DNA of 64,000 bases from Lepturacanthus savala. Lineage: Eukaryota; Chordata; Actinopteri; Scombriformes; Trichiuridae. A model generated the notes under the pieces. It saw nothing but the letters and a program-made list of their open reading frames with translations, had not been told where the DNA came from and did no database searches. The DNA is taken from the NCBI GenBank assembly GCA_030544235.1, contig CM060464.1:22807152-22871151 (forward strand), in the 5' to 3' direction. The translations under genes and the position numbers were made by a program. Positions 46,581 to 58,660 of the stretch are shown piece by piece. How positions within the stretch are numbered: position 1 is the stretch's first letter; each line of letters opens with the position of its first letter.

Positions 46581-46864
46581 TAATCATTGCACCCTCATCC
46601 GATTTCATGTTATAACTTGACTCCATATGGAGCGGCTCCGTGTAAACTTTATATATGAAATGTGTCAGGTTGAAACTTCTTGTAGAGCAACATGGCAGCT
46701 TCAGTCGAAAAAGTTGAAAGTTGAAAAAAACAAAAACAAAACTGCAACAATCAGAACCGGATGTGATCCTTCATAAACCACTTGTGCCTTTTTTCTTTAA
46801 CTTCACAAATTGAGCAGAGGTTAGGGAGTATAAACCAGTATGGCATTTTCTGTGCTTTGAGGCA

Positions 46865-47140
46865 GCCGATGTCCGCGGCCCACACACAGCCGCCTCTCTT
46901 CACTTCATCCGTCAGAATCCCTCGGCAGAGAGAAGACGGAGTTCTGCATATATAGTTCTCTCGCCTGCATGTTTGTGAGGACGCTCCAGACCCAGCGGGT
47001 TATTATTCTCTCCGATGTTCCAGTGACTCGGTTTCAGCGCTCAGAGCGCCACTCCACAGAAAATCGAACTGTCTTTCTTGTTTAAACGAGAGGCTTTAAG
47101 GATTGCCAGCAACGCCTCGCTACTCTGACTCGTTCTTCTT
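46865..47140 (+). promoter_or_regulatory. Isolated CpG-rich patch, possible promoter or first exon
   Basis: I count about 17 CpG dinucleotides in some 270 bp (GTCCGCGGCCC, AGCGCTCAGAGCGCC, ATCGAACTG and others) within DNA otherwise almost free of CpG. A TATA-like ATATATAG lies at about 46949-46956. Directly downstream one plus frame is strongly hydrophobic (SFFFLILLLLLLVISISG) but has no ATG. A 91-codon minus-strand ORF (47395-47120) also spans the region and matches nothing I know. It could be the 5' end of an unidentified transcript. Confidence 0.35.
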
Positions 47141-47399
47141 CCTCATCCTCCTGCTCTTGCTCCTGGTTATCTCCATCTCAGGGGGATCAGAGGGTTCTGG
47201 CACTATTTTAGAGGTTTCCCACCATGTGACCTGCCTGCTCAATACAGTGGGATGCATCTGTTTTTCTCTCTTTGTCCTCTGATGGATTTCTTGGAGCTGG
47301 CACATCCCAGTCCAACAGGGATATCTGTTGTTGACCTGTTTACCGTCTTGGCCAGGACTCCCTGGAGGTAGAGATCTTGCATCTCTCTGGGACATAGTC

Positions 47400-48029
47400 C
47401 TAGTTACATAAAGGATAAATAAAATAAATATCTACAGTATCACTGGACTCCTTCCCCCTTGCTGTACTTCCTGTCTTGTGCCCCTTTCACTACCATTAGT
47501 CCAGATATGAAGCATACAGCAGTGAGCTGCTTAGTATTGTATATAAAAAGCATAAATAATAATGCATAATACTTAAAGGACAATATAACTATAAAATGTA
47601 TTGTATTATATGACTACTTGATGTGAATGCTGTAGCAGGTGTAGTATATGTATACCTGCTAACACTGTCCTTTAGATTGATGAATCACATCAGTTGGAGA
47701 TAACAGCGGACACTTGAGACAGCTGTGGTTCCACCAACGAATATTTATGCACATTTTTAAGTATTTAAAAATGGTTGATTGTTTGGAAAAATGCTATAAA
47801 AATAAACATATTCAATTAAAAAAATTTCTTCATGCTCACTTGAGGTGGTTTGGGACTGCTTTATCATTCACTTATTCAATGTAAATATAGTCTCCCTATT
47901 AAAATAATGGTGTTGTGGTCATTTTATGACAAAAGAGTGATTTTTTTGCCTAAATCATCTCTTGATGATGCTGGTACATCTAGTAAAATCACCTTAATCC
48001 TTTCTTTAAAGAATCATGCCCTATAGTAC
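47400..48029. other. Gene-free AT-rich DNA
   Basis: I see no gene or recognised repeat. Confidence 0.5.
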
Positions 48030-49830
48030 AATGGCTTAAGAGAAGAGGACAACTTAGGCCATTTTATTTTTTTGCCAGTCATTTTTTTTATTCTTCAGCA
48101 TAACCTGCCTAGGAAATTTAACAGGTTTACATGATGGCAGCTGCTTCTGAAAACAAGAAGAAGCTCTAAATATGATTCTTGAATCAGGTGCACTGTAAAT
48201 TGTAACATGTCGTTTCAACTTAAAAATATGAGTGAAAGGGCTGCCTTAAAAATCTAAGTCAAGTGAAAAAGAATTATTTGTCATCTTCAATAAATATTCC
48301 TTGTTGTGTAAACATCTGCATTAGTTTCGTTGATTTAGATTTCGGAATTGACTTAACTCCTTCAGGTAGTTGTTTGAACCTGCAAATCTATCTCAGTTCA
48401 CTTAAAATGGTCAGTTGTGTAAACCTTTTGTTTCGGTTAAGTTGAATTGGATTTGTTAGTTGGTTGAACTACTTAAGGTAGTTGTCTGAACTTGTAAATG
48501 TATTTCAGCTTAATTCAAGTGTTACGTTGAGTAAACTTTTTTTTTTCAGTTAAGTTGACTTGGACTTAATTGACTGAACTGTTTAGGGTTGTTATTCTAA
48601 TTTGCAAATCTATTTTTATCTTAATCAAAAGTGACAGGTCATTTAAATTAAATGAGTCTATTTAACATATCCAAGATTTCTTGGAACTTACATGTCCATT
48701 TCAACATAACTAATGTTGCCTGTTGGAAAAACTTTTTAGTACAATAGATGTCATTGACTTAAGAGAAATATGACAAACAACAATTAACATGCAACAAGAT
48801 GAGCATTTATTGGTGCATTGCATGACCTTGCCAACCCAAGAACAGGCATTATGGATAAACGAGAAGTGAACACTTATAATCAAGTGTGTTCGTCCAACCC
48901 CCTGCCCCCCTCTGCCTTGACATCAAGGGCAGGGAACGGATGTGGATGATACATTTCAAGACAACAAAGTGTGAAGTGACAATACACAGCTGGAGAACTG
49001 GGCATTTACTCAGAGGGGCAGTAAATGAGGAAGCAAAGGACTTCGGATTTTCACCTTTCTCCTCCCGAAAAACCTCGGGACACAGAAACAATAAAACTCT
49101 TGAAAACACCACTCTTCATACAACAGGTTGTGCGAAAGGATGCAACAGTTGAACCTGGTCATCTTAATTAAATGTTGGAGGTCCAACAGTTTCAGAACAG
49201 ATCTGAAATGTGGAACTTTCTTTTTCTGTTTATCTGTCCCCATTGTAACCTCATATTCCGCACCGTTCAAAGCCAAGGTCAACCGCTTCCAAAACACACA
49301 CGACGACGTCCATGGACTGAGTAGCACATGACCTCCTCCCGCGGCTACCCATAATGCATTTCACTCAAACGTGATAATGCGTTTTATCCCGACAGTGCCT
49401 CCAAAGTCAGGTTGACATACATTATTCATTTAACTGGACTTGAATTTTTAATTTAGCATTTATTTTGTAGTTGAAACATTTTCAACTAGTAATTTCATGT
49501 TATTATAACAACCTCGGAAATCATTTGTTCTACTGACTTAGGATAATATGTTGAAATAACAAACATGCAAAAACACAATTTACAGTGTGAGTGATAAGGT
49601 TTATTATCATAAAGACTTTAGTTTTATAGTTTTCTAGTCTAAATTTCACAAGTTATAGTTTACTGTTACTATTACTGGCTATCCCACTTCTTTTTTTACT
49701 TAGATGATTAATAATTATTCTCTGCATTTGATATTTTACCCAGAACCTTAAAAAAATACTTAGACCATTAATTTAATAGGGTGATGATTTACATGTATAG
49801 GCCTATATGTTTTATTATATATGTATTAAT
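48030..49830. mobile_element. Interspersed repeat split by a younger insertion
   Basis: 48030-48188 and 49588-49830 together match the order of landmarks in 6900-7600 (CATGATGGCAGCTGCTTC, ATTCTTGAATCA, GTGATAA, CTAAATTTCACAAGTTATA, TTCTCTGCATTT). In the 6.9-kb copy these landmarks are contiguous, so the part between them here was inserted later. Confidence 0.65.
48191..49587. mobile_element. CACTA-like (EnSpm-type) non-autonomous DNA transposon
   Basis: Perfect 13-bp terminal inverted repeats CACTGTAAATTGT bound 1397 bp, flanked by TG on both sides as a possible 2-bp target duplication. The ends begin CACTG, and three diverged units of about 114 bp (near 48320-48440, 48440-48553 and 48554-48665) lie close to the left end, resembling subterminal repeats of CACTA elements. 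The interior has ORFs below 110 codons on both strands and no recognisable transposase. The related empty site near 7035 supports insertion. The superfamily call is an inference. Confidence 0.65.
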
Positions 49831-52790
49831 TTCCAATAATTTATTAAAATTTCCATTTTTGTTTTGACTTTCTGACCACTTTATCCCTTGCAAACATGAG
49901 TTGACTTTCTAAAAGTTCTACAAGTTCACACAATGTTTCAAGTGTTTGTATGAGATGATGTTGTGGGAGTTGAAATCTAGTTTATATGGGCAGTTACAGT
50001 CATAGCACTTATTTAAAATAACACACTCCATCTTCAAACAACCTTGAAAACCTAAAGCATACGCCAGATCACTGTTTATAGACTTCAACTCTGCAGCCGC
50101 ACATTCTTCTGTAAAAAAAAAAAAAATGAATCGGATGGACTTTGAGAATGGACTTTGAAAGCAGTAGTGGTCCTGTTTCCCTTCCTGCTGTTCTGTTTCC
50201 AGTGTTTCCAGGATTTTCTCTGCCAGCTGGGACGTGCTACACCTGCATTTTGTTCTCCCTTGACCAAATGAAATGAGCTAAAAGAATACATCCTCCATAT
50301 TCAGAACAAACCACTTCAAACATGCTTTCTCTTCCATTATGATTTTGAAATAATTGCTTCAAAGACTTGTAAACACTTCTCCAGTCTCCTCTTCACCATC
50401 AGTTTATTCCCTGCTCTCTCTCTTTTCTCCCTGAGACTTTCATTTTATTGCATCTCTCCTTGCATGCTGCCAAGCTTTTAACTCTCGAGAACCTTCATCT
50501 GCCTCTTCAGATGTGTTTTACCGATCCTGGTCTGATGTCATTGCAGTGACCATCCTTGAGCTCAGAGAGCTGCTTGGCAGCGGATAAAGGCTTTAGAAAA
50601 TGTACAGGAGCTACTTGGACACACAGTCACAGAACAACATGAAGCAACCGCCGTTGGTTTAGTGAAGGTTACCTTCAAAACAACGGACTGGCTTTGAAAG
50701 TGAGTTTGTGACATTTACACACGTAAATGCTGTGAACATTCACTTTTCTGAACACTTCTACACTGAGAAAGTCCTTAAAGCTATGATGGACTTTGATGAT
50801 GCAGTATCTCCACCTCGCTGTGTGTGTCCTTGAAGTTTAAAAGTACAATTTGTAAGATTTAGTACCATTTAGTAGCATCTAGAGGAACAGACTTGGTAAT
50901 AATTAATTAGTATATATTTCAATTGAAATAAGATGTGTTGTGTTGTTTATTACCTTAAGTTGTTTTTAGCTATGTGGAGGTTTCCCTTTCGAGATAACAG
51001 TCATTCACATTTTATGCATTTTTCACTTACACCATAGGTCCATCTATATGTTGTCTACTCAGTTGTTTGCAATCTGCAAAATCGCAACCATATGCTGTGA
51101 ATACAAATACAATATGTATAGCGCAGTGTAATTAATTAATGCATTCTTTAATTTAATAAAAGACAGTAAACAGAAAACTCTTGGGCCTTGATTTAAAAGA
51201 ACAGAGTTGCATCAGATATGTGGAGCAAGAGAACTGAATACAGCTTCTCCGTGTTTAGTTTCGACTAAACAGCCCACAGCAGAACGTAGACCTGTCCCAG
51301 ACGACCAGAGAGGTCTGGAAGGGTCATAATGTAACAGCAGCTCACAAATATATCAGGCCTTGAACCAGCCGGAGCATTACAAACCAAGAGCAACCTTTTA
51401 AAGTAAATTTATTGACAGGCAGAAAGCTAGTCAATAGGTTTACATGTACTATTAAGTTGAGCTACAGTTATAGCTCCTTTAACTCAGACTAGTCCTTAAT
51501 AAATGCACAGGAGGTAAATGTATTTATTGATGAAGTCCTGTCACCTCTGCTCTGACAGGCTGTGACATGAACACTTTGAACTTGTTAATGTTAATGGTTG
51601 AACTTTTTTGACAACAAAAGTTGAAAGTCCGGTAAAGTAATAACTGTCCAATCCAGAGGTAAACTGGCACGATGGACTGTTTAAGTGTGTTTGAGTGGAT
51701 GTCATTGAATGGTGATTGATTGAACGGTTGGATATGGGTCTACAATTATTGATGAATGTGGTGACTAAATGGTTCTTTGTTTGATGAATTGAGGGCCAGA
51801 TGGAACACACCAAGAAGAGATTATGTTCACAATATGTAAGAGAGCTGAGGTCGTGCAGTTAGAAATGTTTTTGGAAAAGCCCTTAGGTAGAATATATAGC
51901 AGGAGGATTGGGATTCCAAATGTTATGCTATTTTATGGTTGATTAGATCAAATTCATGCATTCGAGTTGTTTTAAGTAAAAGAGGCAGAAACATATAACC
52001 TGTAGCTGATATGGAGGAAGTGACTGCTTATGAAAAACAGAAGGAAATTCATTGCAGGCCAAGGTGGATATAAGTTCAGAGGCTACTGACACAGGAGGAT
52101 TTGTTAGCCTGACGGCAGCAAAGACACATTGTAAATCATACAACAATGAATCTAAACTAAATGCTACTATCTGCAAGTGTATGTGGGTGTGTGAGAGAAA
52201 ACTACAAAGATGGCTGCCATGATGGCAGTTTCTTTGTCTGTAGAACCCCCCACATGTGTGATGGCTGCTCCTCATATGTATGAGACAAAGACAGTATGGA
52301 CAACCATGGGAGTAGCGGACGGATGTACATGGGAGACATGTCCTCCACACTTTTCACAGCTATTACAACCCCTTAATTAATTTTTAACATGTTGAAATGC
52401 GTTTTCTGGAGCTGCCTCTAAACGCATCATGAGTAGGCGGAGCTAAGGCTGCAAACAAATGCATAGATATAGGCCTATGCATGTTTATGTGTAAGAAACA
52501 AACCTCCTCTGTGCTGGAGCTTGTTCTGCTTCAGACATGTTCAGCAAACCAGACAAGAGGAAAAAACCTTTTTTTTCAAACTGTATAGGTGGATTAATGC
52601 TGTTTTATGTAGAAAATGTTTTACTAAAACAGAGACATTCTTTATTGTATGTTATTGCCTAGGACTTTGGCTAAAATATGTCAAATATATGTCAACTTAG
52701 TTATCTAAGGTAGCTAGTTATAAACCCACTTTATTTCTGCACAGAACATGTGCTCACTATTTCTTGCACATGTTTTTTAAAATTGTTTAT
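49831..52790. other. Gene-free DNA
   Basis: I see no coding exon. ORFs here are short and without motifs. A poly(A) run lies at about 50114-50126. Confidence 0.5.
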
Positions 52791-53430
52791 TCAATAGAAG
52801 GAGCAGGGTGAGGGAGGAGAAACTGGGCCACAACCCAGCAGCAGCGATGTTCCAAGCATGTGAGGAGAAAAAAACTGAGAAAGTCCATGTAGTGTCTCTG
52901 TTAACACTGGCATTATTGACAGAATAAAATATTTTTTGGTTAAATTATTATACTACTACTACTATTCCTAATTTTATTTTAAAATGTTGCTTTCCACTGT
53001 TGAAATCTTTATTACCTCAATAGAAAGAGCAGGGTGAGAGAGGAGACAGCGTACCAGACGCCAAGAGGGATGATTATGCAGGGTCACAGGTCAGAAAAAA
53101 AATATAACTTACTGAAAAAAATATCCATTGCGTAAAACTATTTGATTTCTTTTTCTTTTTTTTGTTAAAATGTGTTGTAAAAAGTGAAGTAAGTGCTATT
53201 GTGGTTGAATAACTCTGGTGTACAGAATAGAATAGAAGCATTTGAACATGGAAGAACAGCAAGAAACAGAAATTACAGAACACAGGATAATAGATTAGTG
53301 TGATTTATAGTATATATGAGGGATGAGGTGCCACAGATCCAGGGCAGCTTCCAGATGCACCCAGGACGGAGTCCTCCAACGGGGAGAGACCTCGGCCTGG
53401 TGGGTGCCAGTCAGAGATATTGTATGTTGG
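52791..53430. repeat. Short local duplications and a dispersed-repeat copy
   Basis: AATAGAAGGAGCAGGGTGAG at 52793-52812 recurs as AATAGAAAGAGCAGGGTGAG at about 53020-53039. 53265-53390 loosely resembles 2255-2365 (ATTTATAGTA, GAGGTG, GATCCA(G/T)GGCAG, TCCAACGGGGA). Both observations are modest. Confidence 0.4.
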
Positions 53431-56400
53431 CATCAATAGAGCCTGTTAAATGCAGCTAAATGGTTCACAAATGCTGATGCCACTCTGGATTCTGGCAGAA
53501 ACCTCAAGCAGAGGAGCTGAGTACATTTGTCTCCCATAGCAGCTGCAACACTGTGCCATTTGGCACGGTGTCTGGACAAGAGCTGCTCGATGCACATCTG
53601 ACCTGCTGGACACACTTTAGTAGCACACGGTCTAATAGCTAAATATGAGGATGATATTCCTATGGATGTGCAGGGAGAGTTCACAGCATGAATAACCACT
53701 CACTGCAGTTCTGGTGCGGCTCCAGGAAGCTGACCACACACTGCTGCTGTTCTGTGGTCTGGACTCTTCACTCAGAGCATCAGCTGACACACAGAGAGCA
53801 TCACAGCCGGCCACCTCCGACTCTCACTGCCTGCTGAAGAAGGAGGAGGATGTGTACATGTGGAGGAGGGAGAAAGAGTCTTGATGCTCAGCTCATTACT
53901 CCAGTTTTACATTTCTTTTGTAAAGCATTCGGTATCCTCCATCAACACTCTGGTTATTTACATCACAGTCACTTAATGTATATACTGTAAATATATTGTT
54001 TTCAAGATGGGTTACGATATGCAAGAATACCAGATCTTGGGAATCTGAGTTGTTCTATGTTCCATGTTCAGGGAGCATAATTAAAAACAACAGTTATGAT
54101 TGTCAACATGTAGTGTAAAGTGCTTTGAATGCATTGCATTGCAATGCATTTGTTGCACCCACAGCGGGTGACATTGCTGCTATCATGATTTGGTATCTCT
54201 GTTTATATTTGGGAAAAAAATGATAAAATATTATTAGAATTAAAAGAAGGCTTCACAGTATCACATGATTTACACAGGATTAAATAGCAACCATTAGCAA
54301 TTATTTTAAATCATGGGAGAATAATAGTGAGTGAATCAGGTTTAAGGAATGGGAAAATTATGGTTTAACTCCCCTTATCAATTAATTTCCTATTGTCTTA
54401 TCCATTATTCTACATGCTTCTCAATTTATGCTCTGTTTCTTACTTATTATGTTCAGTCAAGCACAATTACATATTTTACATTTTTTTAAATAATTCAGTT
54501 ACATGTGTGGATGGCTATGAACACCAGATAATGAGTTATGCAACTACTTTAGGGACGATTAACAAATAATAATATTTCCCAGTTTCAGTCATTTATAAGA
54601 TTTTGTTTTAGTCTTATGTGACTGGAATATCTTAAAGTTTTGGACTATTGGCCCAATAAAGCAGGTTTGTTGTTGTCTCTGTCAGAAAACTGTGATTGTT
54701 TTCAGATGTTTTCAGTTTTCATTTTCGAAGAAGAACACATGATTAATCAATTGATCAAGAAAATGATTAAATAATGAGAATAAGTGTTAGTAGCAGCTCT
54801 AATCTGCAGTCTATGATAAATACCTTTCAACATTCATAAGATCAAGTGACAATTCTCCATAGGTAAAATCTGTACTATTGAAAAATAGGGACGGGGCATG
54901 TTAATAAACATTTGAATGCAAATGTGAATACACAAGATAATAGCCTGACTAATTTCCATCGTTGGTCCCCTGGCAGGTTGATGGTTTTTACATATGTTTC
55001 TGGTACAAGTTTCTGGTAAAATGTTCTAACACAGTTTCTTTCAGTAATCATACAAGACAATCAAACCATGAACTGATAAAACATATTGTTAGCTTCAGAG
55101 AATAATTACAGTCATATTTTGGTAAATTCTTAGAGAATTATGCTATGAGGCTAATGATATGTGTAGTGTATTTAACAGGCTGTCACTTGTCTGACACTTA
55201 CGGTCCTACTTAGTTGCTACAGAAACACCCAACGCACAGAAATACAGCTGTATTTGCTAGTTTCTCAAGTCAATTTTATGCTCAGAGCTTGTGTCCTAAA
55301 GCAATGCCAGCTTTGGTAAAAGCTGCACCAGAGGGATTGTTCCAGGTGTGGTCAGGTGTAAAGAAAGTGCAGTGATGTCTTGAAGGCAGGTTAATTCCAT
55401 ACGTTAAGACTGGCCGAGAGGTGGTCTAAGGCGCACTGCAACACGCTGTGAGATTTAGCAATTAGTGCGCTGCACATGACAGATGGCTGACAGGCAGGTG
55501 CACAACACACTGTTCACTCTGCTCCTGTGTAGAAACATGGCTCAGAAATTAAAAACACTGAGAAAGAATAGGCTATTATTGTGTATGAATTTGAAACAAG
55601 TCAGTTGTAGTGATGGTGGTTTGCAGCTATATGCAGAATCCTATGAATGCCTCTATGACAGATGTCAGGATTATGGAAAGGATATTTTATACCATCTTAA
55701 CACATATCACCAAGACCTATTTTAGTTTTCATATAGGTTTTGTGTGTAAAATTGCTGCAGATATTGTACACCCCACTATATTTTTCTCCTGCACTCATAT
55801 ATGGACTGTGTGTAAATTAGAGAAACACCTGCATTTTGGAGAAGATATAAATAAATACAGTGTTTATTGTGTTTTAGATATTGAGTATGTGATGTAGAAA
55901 CTACTTGTTACTGGTATGTTCCTCTGCAAAGTTCAGTGAACACAGGAATGTTACAAAACTTTAAAAAGTCTGAAAATGGAGTAAGAAAACAACAAAATAA
56001 ACCTCAAATGTGTTGCGTGTTGCAGAAAAAGCTTCAAGCAGCTTGCTGCATCTGAAGCTCTGTGGTGTTACTGTTGTGTCTGTGTTTGACACAGTTAATG
56101 TGAAGACAGTGGTCATTATATATTTACACACTCATGAGTGAATGTGAGCATACCACCAGGATATATACAGTACATATTCTGAAAGAAATATATAATATAT
56201 ATCAGAATATATAGATGGTACTGTGAGCCCAGCCTTCATATTCTGATGATTGTTTAATAATTAAAATCCAGCTGCTGCTGCTGTTGCTAACTGCCCAGTG
56301 ATGCAGATATTAAAATGATTCATGTTAGAGATAGTACAGATGTTGCAGATTATATATGTCACAGGTTACATGTGTTCAGGATTACATTTCGGAATTCTCC

Positions 56401-56800
56401 AAAATCCTGCCTGTGTGACTGTTTCTGTCTTTTTTGGATAACTGGATGTAACTAATGAGACCACACTGCTTATTGAGTAACTTACTAGCCCCAATAAAAC
56501 TTGTTTCTGCCGACCTACAGTGGTTTAACATCTCACTTTGCTGAAGTGAAGCAGAGATGTACTTTAGGACACTGACCTGATCAGAGGTGAACCAGAGGAC
56601 AAAGAAATGCTGCTGTTTTTCACCTCCTATTTAAATAAAGAATGAGAGCGGAGAGAAATATCAACATTTGCTATTTGTTTGCGTCAGCTGCTAACGGTAA
56701 CTCTTATGCTCCTGCTCCTGTATAATACAATATAATATAATATAATATTCTACTTCCACCACCACCTCTCCCTGTATATCCCTGCCTCTCGCCTATGCGC
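53431..56800. other. Gene-free DNA
   Basis: A minus-strand frame at 53814-53632 lacks an ATG and is closed upstream by a stop, so it is not taken as an exon. I found nothing else to annotate. Confidence 0.45.
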
Positions 56801-56804
56801 TGTG

Positions 56805-56862
56805 ATTGCAGCAGACCCCTGTGACCGTAATGAGGAATAAGCAGGTATAGAAAATGAATGAA
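56805..56862 (+). mobile_element. SINE 3' tail fragment
   Basis: GCAGACCCCTGTGACC and AATGAGGAATAAGCAGG, then TATAGAAAATGA, is almost identical to the end of the copy at 24429-24766. Only the tail is present. Confidence 0.7.
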
Positions 56863-57695
56863 AAGTAAGCCTGCAACTGTCAGAATGTCTGCTGTCATGT
56901 TTGAAGAATGACTTGTCAGTCTGGTGTTACTCAGGTCTTAGGTCAGAGCAGAAAACCTCCAATCAGAAGTCTGCTCTGGGACATAAAGGGCGTCGGCCTA
57001 ATTGCATGAAGTTTACCCTGAAGCTGTGAGGCAGAGGCTGTTTGCTTGGACGGCATTTACTGCTGCCACAGCTTCACTTGCATATGTTTCTGAATGAAAC
57101 TGATGAAAACTGTGCAAACACGTCTCTGAGACGTGAGACAAATGAGTCACTAAAATTACTGACATTTTCTGTCAGTGTAAACTTTAACATTAAGTCATGC
57201 ATACTGGTCTAAGTTTAATGAAGTGTAACTATACTAAGATGTTATAGCCATAGCAACCTAAAAAAAGTAAAAATGTGTTTGCAGCATTTTCTGTCTCCTC
57301 GTTAGATAAAATATGATATTTAATTATATTTGGTTATGTGTCTTTGATAATATCAGTCTCTTGCAATTATTTTTTTTTATGAAAATCACATTTCTCTTGG
57401 CATTTTTTGTATCTTCCTCTCACATTTGTAAGCAACTATAAATGATGCTACATGTTGCATTGAATCCATGCTAGGTTGGTCAAACTATTAAATAAATATT
57501 TTCTTTCTGTTATGAACTATTTTCTAGAAATTTGTAATTTCTCTATAATTAAGTTTATTGTGTTGTAATTATAAAATTATTCACAAAACTGTATGTATTG
57601 TTTTATTATTTTGAATAAGGTTTTGGGACAAACAGATAATTGTATTGACTCTTGATTAATGTTCTGTTCATAAATTGAATCTGTGTCAGAGTGAA
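56863..57695. other. Gene-free DNA
   Basis: I see no gene or recognised repeat. 57240-57660 is strongly AT-rich. Confidence 0.45.
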
Positions 57696-57699
57696 ATAT

Positions 57700-57870
57700 T
57701 GTACAGATCGGCGTAGTCAGCAGCCTGCTGAAGTGAATTTGACTGAAGGAACTCCCGATGTCCTGGTGACAGCTGCCGTGACGACGCCGTCAATAGTAAT
57801 GATGAATAATCATTACAACACAGCGCTCAGAAGAAGGAGGAGATGGATGGACAGATGGGTGAAAGAGTGG
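57700..57870. promoter_or_regulatory. Possible regulatory element with a palindromic TAAT site
   Basis: GTAATGAT (57796-57803) and its exact complement ATCATTAC (57809-57816) flank GAATA, forming a dimeric homeodomain-like site. The preceding 60 bp is CpG-bearing (GACGACGCCGTC) and non-repetitive. Function is untested. Confidence 0.3.
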
Positions 57871-58051
57871 AGTATCTAACAGTGCGTGTAAATGGGGAGT
57901 AGGTGGAGGAGAGAAGGGGATGGCAGCAATGGCTCATGAAGATAAAGAAGACAGGATTGATTTGAAACACTCGGCTGGAGAGGAGGAGGAGCGAGCAACG
58001 CAATAAGATTCATGATGCTCATAAAACATCAGGGACAGTGTTTGCATAATT

Positions 58052-58078
<27 letters not shown>
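58052..58078 (+). repeat. (AC)n microsatellite
   Basis: A short AC run. Confidence 0.9.
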
Positions 58079-58082
<4 letters not shown>

Positions 58083-58601
58083 GATGAAGAGCATCAATGA
58101 TCGGGGTCTCATTTATTAAGAAATGCAGAGGATTCATTAAAAAAAGCAACTGACTCGTCTAGTGACTGTCTACACCATTCAAACCATTTGTCACAATGTA
58201 GTGTTGCTTTGCAAATGATTTCCATGCAAGTTACTGTCTAAAAAACAAACAAAACAAAACAATGGTTACAATTCAAACCAAATCAATTAAAGTAATTCCC
58301 TGGGCATATCCTAAGCCCTGCTTACGCATATTTTGGGAGACTGGGGAAATTGGCACTTGGGAGAGGTGATTTGGACACTGCTGCTGCAGCAGCAATTACC
58401 CTGTTATCAAACTGGGACACATCACACATGAATAATCCCACTTCCCACTATAAATGGCCAATTCAAACAACTGTATGAGATATTTTTCTGTTCAGTTTGG
58501 ATTTTATTTTATTTATTATTATTTTTTATATATAGTGTGTATTTTTCCCTTTCCCATCTTAAATGGCTCTTATTTATGTTCTTTTTGGTTTTTAATTTCT
58601 T

Positions 58602-58603
<2 letters not shown>

Positions 58604-58652
<49 letters not shown>
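58604..58652 (+). repeat. (TA)n microsatellite followed by (TG)n
   Basis: About 49 bp of alternating TA followed by GTGTGTGT. It is probably polymorphic and able to form a cruciform. Confidence 0.95.

Positions 58653-58659
<7 letters not shown>

Positions 58660-58660
<1 letters not shown>

Noticed and set aside
46691..46723. Short ORF MAASVEKVES with a good start context
   Set aside because: It stops after ten codons and no in-frame splice donor was seen.
47120..47395. Minus-strand ORF of 91 codons with an ATG
   Set aside because: No recognised motif, and the opposite strand and other frames are also partly open because of base composition. It is kept only as part of the CpG-patch finding.
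53632..53814. Minus-strand frame ending at a GTGAGT donor-like site
   Set aside because: It has no ATG, is closed upstream by TGA, and has no convincing acceptor or partner exon.
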